Assembly: GCF_020696975.1 (NCBI RefSeq) | Contig: NZ_JAJGBK010000024.1 | Coordinates: forward strand, 30,681-94,680 | Direction of reading: 5' to 3' | Length of the DNA stretch: 64,000 bases | Origin: Methanoculleus sp. | GTDB taxonomy: Archaea; Halobacteriota; Methanomicrobia; Methanomicrobiales; Methanoculleaceae | Shown: in pieces, positions 44,169 to 52,847 of the stretch | Position numbering within the stretch: the first letter of the stretch is position 1 | Layout: the number at the start of each line of letters is the position of its first letter | The notes under the pieces: model-generated | Seen by the model: the letters and a program-made list of their open reading frames with translations, nothing else | Told to the model about the DNA's origin: nothing | Databases searched by the model: none | Translations under genes and position numbers: made by a program

Positions 44169-45865
44169 GCGAACTCCTGGTGAAGAACGCCTGCGTAATC
44201 GATCCTCTCCGGGGAATCAATGCCGAGACGATGGATATCGCCATCCGTGACGGCAGGATCGTCGAGGAGGTGAGTGGTGCGGCGGAGGTGATCGACGCCC
44301 GCGGTATGCTCACCATGCCGGGCGGGGTCGACTCGCATACCCACATCTGCGGGACGAAGGTGAACTTCGGGCGCTACATGAGCCCGGAGGATATGCGGGC
44401 GGGAAGGACGCCCCGGCGCGGACCTATGCATGCCACGTCCGGCTACAGCGTCCCGACCACCTACGGCAACAGTTACCGCTACAGTGTCATGGGCTACACC
44501 ACTCTGCTCGAAGGCGCGATGGCGCCGCTCGAGGCTCGCCACACCCACGAGGAGTTCATCTACACGCCGCTGCAGGATACGATGGCAAACACCCTCTTCG
44601 ACGGGAACTGGGCGATCATGGAGGCGATCCGTGACGGCGACACAAAGCGGGTCGCGGCCATCATCGCCTGGACGCTCCGGGCCGTGAAGGGGTTCGGTGT
44701 CAAACTCACGAACCCCGGCGGCACCGAGGCCTGGCAGTGGGGCAAGAACGTCTCCTGCATCCGTGACCCGGTGCCCTACTTCGAGGTGACGCCCGCAGAG
44801 ATCATCCGGTCGATCGTCGAGGCGAACGAACTCCTCCACCTCCCGCACTCGGTCCACCTCCACTGCAATAACCTCGGGACGCCGGGAAACTACACCTGCA
44901 CGCTCGGGTCGTTCGGCCTCATCCCGGACCTGAACCCGAAACGCCAGACACTGTATGCGACGCACGTCCAGTATCATGCCTACGGCGGATCGGGGTGGAA
45001 GGACTTCTGCTCGAAGAGCGAGCCTATTGCGAACTTCGTCAACATGCGCCCGCAGATCGTCATAGACATGGGGCAGGTGATGTTTGGCCGGACGACGACG
45101 ATGACCGCCGACGGGCCGATGGAGTTCAACCTCTACCGCCTCCACCACGACAAGTGGAGCAACCACGATGTGGAACTTGAGACGGGCTCAGGGATCATCC
45201 CGGTCGTTTACCGGCGTAAGAACCTGGTCAACTCGATCATGTGGGCGATCGGGCTTGAACTCGCGCTCCTGACGAAGAGCCCCTGGCAGTGCCTGCTCAC
45301 GACGGACAACCCGAACGGTGCGCCGTTCGTCAAATATCCGGAGATCATCGCCCTCCTGATGAGCAAGAGGTACCGCGACGCCGAGTTCGCGACGGTTCAC
45401 CCGGACACCGGATCACGGGTGCCCCTCCCGGCGATCGAGCGCGAACTGGACTGGTATGAGATCGCGGTGATGACCCGGGCCGGCCAGGCAAAGGCGCTCG
45501 GCATCCAGGAGATCGGGAAAGGGCATCTCGGGCCGGGCGCCTATGCCGACGTCGCCGTCTACCCGATCCGGATCGATGATGTCGACCCGTCGGTCGATTA
45601 CCAGAAGGTGATCGAGGCGTTCGGCCAGACCGAGTACACGATCAAGCGGGGCAGGGTCGTCGCCCGGCGGGGCGAGTGCGTGGTCGACGGGAGCAACGCC
45701 ACGTTCTGGGTCAAACCGAGGGTCTCCGAGGCCTATGATATGGGGAAAGACCCGGACTTCATCGAGAAGTTCGACCGCTACTACACGGTCAGGATGCGAA
45801 ACTACCCGGTGCAGGAGGAGTACCTGAACCGGAACCGGTGCATCGAGACGGAGGCGGAGATATGA
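44165..45865 (+). CDS. fwdA: Formylmethanofuran dehydrogenase subunit A (amidohydrolase)
   Basis: 566 residues. The amidohydrolase-like subunit condenses formate, delivered by an internal tunnel from FwdB, with methanofuran. Visible metal ligands are GGVDSHTHICG (H-x-H, ~residues 54-64), the carboxylated lysine region FGVKLTNPGGTEAW (~177), SVHLHCNN (~235), YATHVQYHAYG (~260) and TTDNPNG (~380). It overlaps fwdB and fwdC by 4 bp each. Confidence 0.95.
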   Translation: MSELLVKNACVIDPLRGINAETMDIAIRDGRIVEEVSGAAEVIDARGMLTMPGGVDSHTHICGTKVNFGRYMSPEDMRAGRTPRRGPMHATSGYSVPTTYGNSYRYSVMGYTTLLEGAMAPLEARHTHEEFIYTPLQDTMANTLFDGNWAIMEAIRDGDTKRVAAIIAWTLRAVKGFGVKLTNPGGTEAWQWGKNVSCIRDPVPYFEVTPAEIIRSIVEANELLHLPHSVHLHCNNLGTPGNYTCTLGSFGLIPDLNPKRQTLYATHVQYHAYGGSGWKDFCSKSEPIANFVNMRPQIVIDMGQVMFGRTTTMTADGPMEFNLYRLHHDKWSNHDVELETGSGIIPVVYRRKNLVNSIMWAIGLELALLTKSPWQCLLTTDNPNGAPFVKYPEIIALLMSKRYRDAEFATVHPDTGSRVPLPAIERELDWYEIAVMTRAGQAKALGIQEIGKGHLGPGAYADVAVYPIRIDDVDPSVDYQKVIEAFGQTEYTIKRGRVVARRGECVVDGSNATFWVKPRVSEAYDMGKDPDFIEKFDRYYTVRMRNYPVQEEYLNRNRCIETEAEI

Positions 45866-46629
45866 AGGTCACACTTGTGATGAAACCCGCGACGAAGTCG
45901 TTCATCCCTATCGAGGCGGAGTCGATCGTCCCGAAGAACTTCCTTGCCGGGACTGATCTCTCTGTCTGGCGGGGGAACCGCGAACTCAGGCTCGATGAGG
46001 TCTTCTCGATCTCGGTGGAGGGCGATGCCGACCGGGTGGAGGACGTCGAGGTCGTCCTCTCGGGAGATACGTCCCGCTTAAAAAGGGTCGGGGAGTACAT
46101 GGACGGCGGGAAGATCACCATCCTCGGGGGTATCGGGATGCACTGCGGCAACTTCATGAGCGACGGGACGATCGAGGTCCATGGCAACGCCGACGGCTGG
46201 CTCGGGCGGGAGATGGCGGGCGGGACGATCATCTGCCGTGGCGACGCCGCCGACTACTGCGCGTCGGGATACCGCGGCGGCAGGAAGGGGATGACCGGCG
46301 GGACCGTGGAGGTCTTCGGCCGTGCCGGTGATTTCCTCGCGGAGAGCATCGCCGCCGGCACGGTGATTGTGCACGGCGACGCCGGGGATATGGCCGGCGC
46401 GGAGATGCACGGCGGCACGCTCGTCGTCCACGGGAACTGCAGCCGCCCTGCGGCAAACATGAAAAGCGGCTCCTGCTACGTCTTTGGAACCGCGCAGGGG
46501 ATGCTCCCCACGTTCAGGAAGGTCGGGACAATTCAGCACGAAGGGCGCACCTTAATCCAGTTTACCGGGGATATCGCGAACCGCGGCAAAGGAAACCTTT
46601 TTGTGAAAGACTACAAATATCTGGACTGA
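45862..46629 (+). CDS. fwdC: Formylmethanofuran dehydrogenase subunit C
   Basis: 255 residues from ATG 45862, with GGAGGCGGAG upstream. After ~75 residues the chain is a right-handed beta-helix of repeated GGxIxVxGxA turns (MDGGKITILGGIGMHCG, MSDGTIEVHGNADGWLG, MAGGTIICRGDA, MTGGTVEVFGRAGDFL), homologous to the C-terminal domain of glutamate synthase. It is structural and helps assemble the complex. Its TGA overlaps the ATG of the zinc-ribbon gene by one base. Confidence 0.95.
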   Translation: MKVTLVMKPATKSFIPIEAESIVPKNFLAGTDLSVWRGNRELRLDEVFSISVEGDADRVEDVEVVLSGDTSRLKRVGEYMDGGKITILGGIGMHCGNFMSDGTIEVHGNADGWLGREMAGGTIICRGDAADYCASGYRGGRKGMTGGTVEVFGRAGDFLAESIAAGTVIVHGDAGDMAGAEMHGGTLVVHGNCSRPAANMKSGSCYVFGTAQGMLPTFRKVGTIQHEGRTLIQFTGDIANRGKGNLFVKDYKYLD

Positions 46630-46778
46630 TGGTCAGGCACGAGTGCGGGTTTGAGGCCCCAATTCACTGCAAGCGGTGCGGGAGACCGCTGGTCAACAAC
46701 GAGCGCACGGGCCTTCACTGCCCGCATTGCGGTAGAAGAGTGAGCATGCTCTGCCCCGGCTGCGGGCGTCTCTGGTGA
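46629..46778 (+). CDS. Zinc-ribbon microprotein coupled to fwdC (49 aa)
   Basis: The ATG shares one base with the fwdC stop (TGATG). The 49-residue product is nearly all zinc knuckle: CKRCGRPLVN, HCPHCGRRV and LCPGCGRLW, plus an early HECG. Three C-x2-C pairs could bind one or two zinc ions or an iron-sulfur cluster. There is no DNA-binding helix. Coupling suggests an assembly or stability factor for the Eha-Fwd unit. The stop abuts the convergent DUF1922 gene with no gap. Confidence 0.75.
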   Translation: MVRHECGFEAPIHCKRCGRPLVNNERTGLHCPHCGRRVSMLCPGCGRLW

Positions 46779-47045
46779 TCAGACCCGATTCTTCACCCAT
46801 TCGGCGTACTGCGTCCGGAGCTGCTGGATATCCCGCTCGGTCAAATCTTTCTTCCCCGTCCGGTGCAGGTACGACTCCAGCTGCTCCACCACCCGTTCTG
46901 CATCAAGAAAGTCATCGGTGTCCAGGTAGACCGGCGCCCGTTCTACGCTGATCACTTCACCGCACATCGGACAGAGTCTCCAGCGCTGGTAGCGGTCTAC
47001 GTAGGTGAAGGTTCGGCAGCCCGGACAGCGGATGACGAGATACAT
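46779..47045 (-). CDS. DUF1922 zinc-ribbon protein
   Basis: 88 residues from ATG 47045. Residues 1-40 (YLVIRCPGCRTFTYVDRYQRWRLCPMCGEVI) form the archaeal DUF1922 zinc ribbon with two C-x2-C pairs. The rest is helical (DDFLDAERVVEQLESYL, LTERDIQQLRTQYAEW). It may bind nucleic acid or protein; the function is unknown. A TATA box (CTATAAATCC, minus strand, 47071-47080) sits about 25-35 nt upstream, so the mRNA is probably leaderless. Confidence 0.82.
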   Translation of the reverse strand: MYLVIRCPGCRTFTYVDRYQRWRLCPMCGEVISVERAPVYLDTDDFLDAERVVEQLESYLHRTGKKDLTERDIQQLRTQYAEWVKNRV

Positions 47046-47234
47046 GATTAATGGGAGTGTGCGGGCGGGCGGATTTATAGTTATCCATCCGGAGTTTTTC
47101 TGGCAGGTGTGGGGCGTCCTCAGGTGGGGATGTTCCAGAGACCACATCTCTGCTGAACGGGAGTTCGAATACCCGAAGGCTGTGAGATCTGACCGGAGAA
47201 AATGGAAAGTCCGAAGGGAAAACCTCGCTTCCTT

Positions 47235-47503
47235 AACACGGATTTCAAGGGGATATCGCCATTGGGGAGGGCGACTGGCCGGAGGGCAGGAGCATGAGCA
47301 CCGAAGGTGCGAGGGGCTGACGGGGAGGGGGGCTCGCCCCCTCCCCTGTCTCCACCTCATAAGGGGATACCTGTAACCCCCCCCTCCCGCGCTTCGCGCT
47401 CCTCATTCGCACCTTCGGTGCTCATGCTCCAGCCCTATGGCCCCTCGCACCCTGCCCCAGGGGGCGGGGGCAGTGCGTGGCGATATTCCCAAGGAATCCG
47501 TGC
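47235..47503. repeat. MITE-like palindromic element, copy 2
   Basis: About 269 bp bounded by ~25-bp imperfect inverted ends: AACACGGATTTCAAGGGGAT(ATCGCCA) on the left and TGGCGATATTCCCAAGGAATCC(GTG) on the right. The interior has strong G/C palindromes (GGGGAGGGGGCTCGCCCCCTCCCC type) and a smaller inverted pair around CACCGAAGGTG. It carries no gene. It is in opposite orientation to copies 1 and 3. Remaining sequence 47046-47234 and 47504-47577 shows nothing else. Confidence 0.65.
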
Positions 47504-47577
47504 ATGGGAGAGCGGCTGAAATCGTGAAGAGTCTGAGCACCCAAGGTACGCATTGTCACCGGCCCCCGGACGATTAC

Positions 47578-49113
47578 TCACCCTCCCCTCGGCTTGAGAT
47601 CTTTCACGGCCGGCCCGTGGATCACCTTCCCGTCGGCATCGTAGCGGGAGCCATGGCAGGGGCAGTCCCAGGTCTCTTCGGCGCTGTTCCAGGCGGCGAC
47701 ACACCCAAGATGAGTGCAGGTCGGGTTGACCGCATGGACCCGGCCCTCGCGGTCCCGGAAGACACCGGTCTTCTCACCCTCGATCATCAGGATCTTCCCC
47801 TCCCCGGGCTGAACGTCCCCAAGATCCCCGGCCGGCCGGGATATCACGCCGCCGATGTACTTCTCGGCCACCTCAATGTTGTGGACGAGGAACCGCCGTG
47901 CCGATGCTGCGGGCTTGAACCGGTTGGGGGCGTAGACCTCCGTCCAGGGATTCGCGCGCCCCCGGATCATATCGGTGATGATCGTCGCGGCCGCGGTGCC
48001 GTTGGTCATGCCCCACTTCCGGAACCCTGTCGCGATGTAGACGTTCTCGTGGCCGTCAGCGAGCGGTCCTATGTAAGGGACGCCGTCGTTGGTGATGTAG
48101 TCCTGTGTCGACCAGTGGTAGTCGACGGACCGGACCGGGTAGACCGACCGGGCGTAGGCCTCGAGGTTGCGGTAGTGCTCCCGTGTATCCACATTCTCGC
48201 CGCTCCGGTGCTCCATGCCACCAACAAGCACGAGCTCGCCCCCCTCGTCGGGCTGCGACCGCCAGGAGTGGGCGGGGCTTTCGGCGTTGATGAACATCCC
48301 CTCCGGAAACGGCTCATCAATCCGGACCCCGAGGACGTAGGAGCGCGAGGGCTCCATCCGGGCAAAGTAGAACCCCGGGCTATCGTAAAACGGGTAATGG
48401 GTCGCAAGAACCACCGCCCGGGACATGACGATCCCGTTCTCCGTCCGAACCGCACACCGGCCTCCGCCGTCCTGCACCTCAAGTGCCCGGGTCTTCTCGA
48501 ATATCTGGCTCCCGTCGCCCGGTATCAGCGAGGCGAGGTGCAGGAGATACTTTAACGGGTGAAACTGCGCCTGGTCGGCAAACCGCACCGCCCCGTAGGT
48601 CCGGGCAGGCAGCGGGAGATCCTCCACAAACGTCGCCGGGAGGCCGAGGCTCCGTGCCGCGTCCGCCTCGGCCATAACAAGGTCACGGGACTCCTCTGAC
48701 TCCGCGTAGGTGTAGGCCGGTTTTCGGACAAAGTCACAGGGGATATCGTACTCACGGACAAACGATGCTATCGTCTCGATCGCCGCCTGGTTTGCGTCGG
48801 CGTACTGCTGCGCCTGCCCGCTTCCGAACCGGTCGATGAGTTCCGCATAGATGAGCCGGTGGAGCGACGTAATCTTCGCCGTCGTGCGGCCGGTCACTCC
48901 CCGGGCGATCCGGTCTGCCTCGATCAGGGTGACCGCATAGCCGGCCCGCTTGAGCAGGACGGCGGTGGTGATCCCGGCAATACCGCCGCCCAGAACCGTC
49001 ACGTCGGTCTCCAGGTCCCCCGGCAGGGGAGGATGCGACGTCTTCGTCGTGGTCTCCATCCAGAACGACTCGTGCCTGCCCGGCAGGCCATACGCGCCCG
49101 GTCCATACTCCAT
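47578..49113 (-). CDS. FAD-dependent oxidoreductase-Rieske fusion, paralog 1
   Basis: 511 residues from ATG 49113, with GGAGGTCTGAT upstream. The DAO-type FAD fold opens with VTVLGGGIAGITTAVLLKRAG (~residues 38-58). The C-terminal ~95 residues are a Rieske [2Fe-2S] domain with CTHLGC and CPCHGSRYD. The pair resembles glycine-oxidase/YgaF-like enzymes coupled to a Rieske centre that accepts the electrons. The substrate is unknown and there is no signal peptide. It is a close paralog of the next gene upstream, same strand and order, separated by 148 bp. Confidence 0.87.
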   Translation of the reverse strand: MEYGPGAYGLPGRHESFWMETTTKTSHPPLPGDLETDVTVLGGGIAGITTAVLLKRAGYAVTLIEADRIARGVTGRTTAKITSLHRLIYAELIDRFGSGQAQQYADANQAAIETIASFVREYDIPCDFVRKPAYTYAESEESRDLVMAEADAARSLGLPATFVEDLPLPARTYGAVRFADQAQFHPLKYLLHLASLIPGDGSQIFEKTRALEVQDGGGRCAVRTENGIVMSRAVVLATHYPFYDSPGFYFARMEPSRSYVLGVRIDEPFPEGMFINAESPAHSWRSQPDEGGELVLVGGMEHRSGENVDTREHYRNLEAYARSVYPVRSVDYHWSTQDYITNDGVPYIGPLADGHENVYIATGFRKWGMTNGTAAATIITDMIRGRANPWTEVYAPNRFKPAASARRFLVHNIEVAEKYIGGVISRPAGDLGDVQPGEGKILMIEGEKTGVFRDREGRVHAVNPTCTHLGCVAAWNSAEETWDCPCHGSRYDADGKVIHGPAVKDLKPRGG

Positions 49114-49261
49114 ATCAGACCTCCTCCTGCCCACCGTCCCATAGTTCAGGCGGCGGGGCGGTCACCATTATGCGGGGAGCATATATAGTTCTGCGTGGGC
49201 CTGATGATTCCCGTTGCCGCCCCCGGCACTTCCGGCGCTCACGCTTCTCGCATCACCGCCT

Positions 49262-50809
49262 CTACCTCCTCACGACCTCCTTCCTCCTCAGATCCCTGAC
49301 CGTCGGGCTCTCGATCACCCTGCCGTCGGCGGCGTAGCGCGAGCCGTGGCAGGGGCAGTCCCAGGACTTCTCCGCGTTGTTCCACGCGACCGTGCAGCCC
49401 ATGTGCATGCAGGTCGGGTCCAGGGTGTGGATTTCGCCCCCTCCGTCGCGGTAGACCGCAACCTTCTGCCCGTCGATCTCGATGACCTTTCCCTCCCCGG
49501 GCGGAATCGTCCCGATCTCGTGGTCGATGCGGTCCGTGCCGACCTCTATCGCTCCCCCCGCGGCCGCGAGTCTCTTTCGTACCCGGTCGGGAAACTCCGG
49601 CTGCTCCCGGAACCGGGAGGGGTCAAAGACCTCCGCCCAGGGGTTCGTGCGGCCCCGGATCAGGTCGGCAAGGATCATCCCCGCCGCCGTGCCGGCGGCC
49701 ATCCCCCACTTCTGAAAACCCGTCGCGACATAGACGCGGTCGTGCCCCGCGGCAATGCGGCCGATGTAGGGGATGCGGTCGGCCGTGATGTAGTCCTGCG
49801 CCGACCAGTGATAGTCGACGGACCGGACCGGGTAGACCGACCGGGCGTAGGCCTCGAGGCTCCGGTAGTGCGCCCGGGTGTCGGCCGCCTTCCCGGTGTC
49901 GTGCGGCGCACCGGTGACGATGACGAGGTCGCCGTCTCCGGCGGGCTGTGACCGCCAGGAGTGGACGGGGGCCGCGACATTGATGAAGATCCCGTTCGGG
50001 AACGGCTCGTCGATACGGATGCCGAGTGCGTAGGAGCGCGACGGCTGCATCCGGGCAAAGTATGCGCCGGGACGGTCGTAGATGGGGTAGTGTGTTGCGA
50101 GGACCGCGTAGTCCGATGAGAGCGAGCCCCGGTCGGTCTTCACCACGACGCCGTCCGCCCGTTCCTCGAGGTCAACGGCTCTTGTCATCTCAAAGACATA
50201 ACTCCCCTCCCCCGGGAGATGTCCGGCGAGCAGGAGGAGGTAGTTCCTCGGGTGGAACTGCGCCTGATCCTCGAGGATCACTGCCCCGTGAGTCCTCCCG
50301 GGGAGCGGCACCTCCTCCGTGAACACCGCCGGGAGCCCGAGACTTCGTGCCGCGTCCGCCTCGTCCATAACAAGGTCACGGGACTCCTCCGACTCCGCGT
50401 AGGTGTAGGCAGGTTTTCGGACAAAGTCACAGGGGATGTCGTACTCGCGGACGAGGGATGCGATCAGATTGAGCCCCGCCTGGTTTGCGTCGGCGTACTG
50501 CTTCGCCTTCCCGCTCCCGACCCGGTCGATGAGGTCTCTATAGACGAGCCGGTGAAGCGACGTAATCTTCGCCGTCGTGTGACCGGTAGTGCCCGTGATG
50601 ATCCGGTAGGCATCGATGAGGGCGACCGTCAGTCCCGCCTTCTTCAGCAGGAACGCCGTAGTGATTCCGGCGATCCCGCCGCCGATCACCGTGACGTCCA
50701 CGCGCCCGTCCCCGTCGAGAGGCGGGAACGCCGTCTCCGGCGACGTAGCCATCCAGTATGATTCTGCTGTTCCCGGTAGATCGTCATTAGGCTCTGGCAA
50801 CTCCCCCAT
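49262..50809 (-). CDS. FAD-dependent oxidoreductase-Rieske fusion, paralog 2
   Basis: 515 residues from ATG 50809, with GAGGAG 7 nt upstream; longer frames to 50977 run into the treT promoter. FAD motif VTVIGGGIAGITTAFLLKKAG, the shared block ADANQAGLNLIASLVREYDIPCDFVRKPAYTYAESEESRDL, and a C-terminal Rieske CMHMGC...CPCHGSRY mark it as a tandem duplicate of the gene at 47578. The copies differ most between the FAD domain end and the Rieske linker. It is divergent from treT. Confidence 0.87.
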   Translation of the reverse strand: MGELPEPNDDLPGTAESYWMATSPETAFPPLDGDGRVDVTVIGGGIAGITTAFLLKKAGLTVALIDAYRIITGTTGHTTAKITSLHRLVYRDLIDRVGSGKAKQYADANQAGLNLIASLVREYDIPCDFVRKPAYTYAESEESRDLVMDEADAARSLGLPAVFTEEVPLPGRTHGAVILEDQAQFHPRNYLLLLAGHLPGEGSYVFEMTRAVDLEERADGVVVKTDRGSLSSDYAVLATHYPIYDRPGAYFARMQPSRSYALGIRIDEPFPNGIFINVAAPVHSWRSQPAGDGDLVIVTGAPHDTGKAADTRAHYRSLEAYARSVYPVRSVDYHWSAQDYITADRIPYIGRIAAGHDRVYVATGFQKWGMAAGTAAGMILADLIRGRTNPWAEVFDPSRFREQPEFPDRVRKRLAAAGGAIEVGTDRIDHEIGTIPPGEGKVIEIDGQKVAVYRDGGGEIHTLDPTCMHMGCTVAWNNAEKSWDCPCHGSRYAADGRVIESPTVRDLRRKEVVRR

Positions 50810-50957
50810 GCGTGTCTCCTCGCTGATGGGTTCCCCGGCATCCATATAACGGTTATGCAGAAGAGACGGGGAGGACGGAGCAGGCCGGTGACGGTGGCTG
50901 AAGAGGTGACCTGCCGTTACGCATAAGAGTGATCGCGAGGATGCAGGAGCGATCGGG

Positions 50958-52190
50958 ATGAGCGCGATCCACACCATTGAGGACTATGAGCGGCATGTCG
51001 GAAAAGAGACCGTGCGTCGTATCAAGGCGAAGGCGCGGCCGCTCCGCGATCTCCACGTCATGCACATGAACTCCACCTACTACGGCGGCGGGGTCTCCCA
51101 GATCCTCTCGTCCCTGACCCTCCTGATGAACAGTCTCGGGATAGAGACCGGATGGCGGGTGATACACGGCCCGCCGGACTTCTTCAGTGTGACAAAGAAG
51201 TTCCATAACGCCCTCCAGGGTGCCGCGATCAACATGACCGGCCGAAAAAAGGAGATCTACGAGCATGTCATTCACGAGAACGCCGTGCGTAACCATCTCG
51301 ATCACGACGTGGTCTTCGTCCACGATCCCCAGCCGCTCCCGCTGATCACCCATTATCGGAAGAAGAGCCCCTGGGTGTGGCGCTGCCACCTCGACCTTAC
51401 CGCGCCGAACCCGAAGGTCTGGAACTATCTTGCTCCGTTCATCGAGAGGTACGACGCCGTCGTCCTCTCCTGCGGGGAGTACCGCCAGGACCTTGCGAGA
51501 CCGCAGGTCTTCTTCACGCCTGGAATCGACCCCTTCTCGATTGTGAACCGGGAACTCTCTGATAGCGCCATCGACGAGCGCCTCGCGCACTACCGCATCC
51601 CGACGGATCTCCCCCTGGTCGTGCAGGTCTCGCGGTTCGACCACTGGAAGGATCCTGTGGGGGTCATTCAGGCATTCCTGAAGGCACGAAAGGAGGAGGA
51701 GTGCACCCTGGTCCTCGTTGGGAACGTAGCGACTGACGACCCGGAGGGTGCGGAGGTCTACCGGTCACTCCTCTCCTACCGAAACGAGCGGATCATCGTA
51801 TTGAGCGTCCAGGACGGGGCGCTCGTGAACGCGCTCCAGCGGCGGGCGGCGGTTGTGCTGCAGAAGTCCCTCAGGGAAGGATTCGGGCTGACGGTATCAG
51901 AAGCGATGTGGAAGGGTGCGGCGGTGATCGGGGGGAATGTCGGCGGCATACGCTACCAGATAGAGGATGGGGTGAACGGATTCCTGGTCTCTTCGGTTGA
52001 TGAGGCGGCCGAGAGGATCGTCCGGCTGCTCCGCGATCCCGATCTTGCGGCGCGGCTCGGACGCGCGGCACGCGAGAGGGTTCGGGACCACTTCCTCTTC
52101 ACCCGCACCGTCGAGCAGTACCTCGACCTTATCGGTTCCTTCGAGCCGGAGTTCCGGCTGAACCGGGACGTGGGGTTGTCCTGTGGGTGA
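50958..52190 (+). CDS. treT: Trehalose synthase TreT-like GT4 glycosyltransferase
   Basis: 410 residues. The N-terminal half has HMNSTYYGGGVSQILSSL, VTKKFHNALQG and FVHDPQPLPLI. The C-terminal half has QVSRFDHWKDPVGVIQAF, LVLVGNVATDDPEG and the GT4 motif SLREGFGLTVSEAMWKGAAVIGGNVGG. The layout closely matches TreT, which joins ADP/UDP-glucose and glucose to make trehalose, a compatible solute. GGAGCGATCGGG precedes the ATG. Salt-stress control is plausible but not shown. Divergent from the FAD-Rieske genes. Confidence 0.82.
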   Translation: MSAIHTIEDYERHVGKETVRRIKAKARPLRDLHVMHMNSTYYGGGVSQILSSLTLLMNSLGIETGWRVIHGPPDFFSVTKKFHNALQGAAINMTGRKKEIYEHVIHENAVRNHLDHDVVFVHDPQPLPLITHYRKKSPWVWRCHLDLTAPNPKVWNYLAPFIERYDAVVLSCGEYRQDLARPQVFFTPGIDPFSIVNRELSDSAIDERLAHYRIPTDLPLVVQVSRFDHWKDPVGVIQAFLKARKEEECTLVLVGNVATDDPEGAEVYRSLLSYRNERIIVLSVQDGALVNALQRRAAVVLQKSLREGFGLTVSEAMWKGAAVIGGNVGGIRYQIEDGVNGFLVSSVDEAAERIVRLLRDPDLAARLGRAARERVRDHFLFTRTVEQYLDLIGSFEPEFRLNRDVGLSCG

Positions 52191-52313
52191 GATGTGGGTG
52201 TGGTGGGGTGGAGGTCTGGATTATTGGTGTTGCAGGGGGAGAGTCTCCTCTGCCTCGCGCCTAACGGTGCTCCCACCAGTGGCACTCATGTTGGGCCATC
52301 GGATTTCTTCCCT

Positions 52314-52560
52314 GACACGGATTTGTGGGGATATCCCCGAGAGGGGGGTGGGGACAGGGGGGGCATGCCCCCTCCGCACCTATCGGTGCTCAAGCTCGCT
52401 TCGCTCGCACTGCCCGCCCCCAGGGGGGGCGGGAGGAGCGCGAAGCGCGGTCGGTGGGGGACTTTTGGGGAGAGTCATCTGGTTTGAGGAGACAGGGGAG
52501 GGGGATGCTCCCCCCTCCCCGTCAGCCCCTCCCCCAGTGGCGATACCCCCACGGTCCACT
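52314..52560. repeat. MITE-like palindromic element, copy 3
   Basis: The left end is GACACGGATTTGTGGGGAT; the right end is degraded (AGTGGCGATACCCCC near 52536-52550). The interior shares GACAGGGGAGGGGG...CCCCCCTCCCCGTCAGCCCC with copies 1 and 2, and has CACCTATCGGTGCTC/GCTCGCTTCGCTC motifs. Further fragments of the same family (GGTGCTCCTGCTCCGGCCCTATGGCCC) continue to about 52720. The whole gap 52191-52847 contains no gene. Confidence 0.6.
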
Positions 52561-52847
52561 GTACCGGGCTTTTTCCTTGCATCCGCTCATCCAGTCTGTC
52601 GCACAGCGACGGCCATCGGCCTTTTCGAACTTCTGCCATCCCGTCCGTCACAACCCGCACCTTTGGTGCTCCTGCTCCGGCCCTATGGCCCGTCACAACC
52701 CGCACCCGCCGGCGCTCAAGTTCCGGGGCCCCCCTCCCCCGCACCCACCCGGAACCAGAAATAATCCCCACAACCCGCCAGAGCCCCCCGCGAGAAGAAC
52801 CCGAGCATTTTTCTGCAAGTGGAGACGACCACTGATCCGTGAATTTC

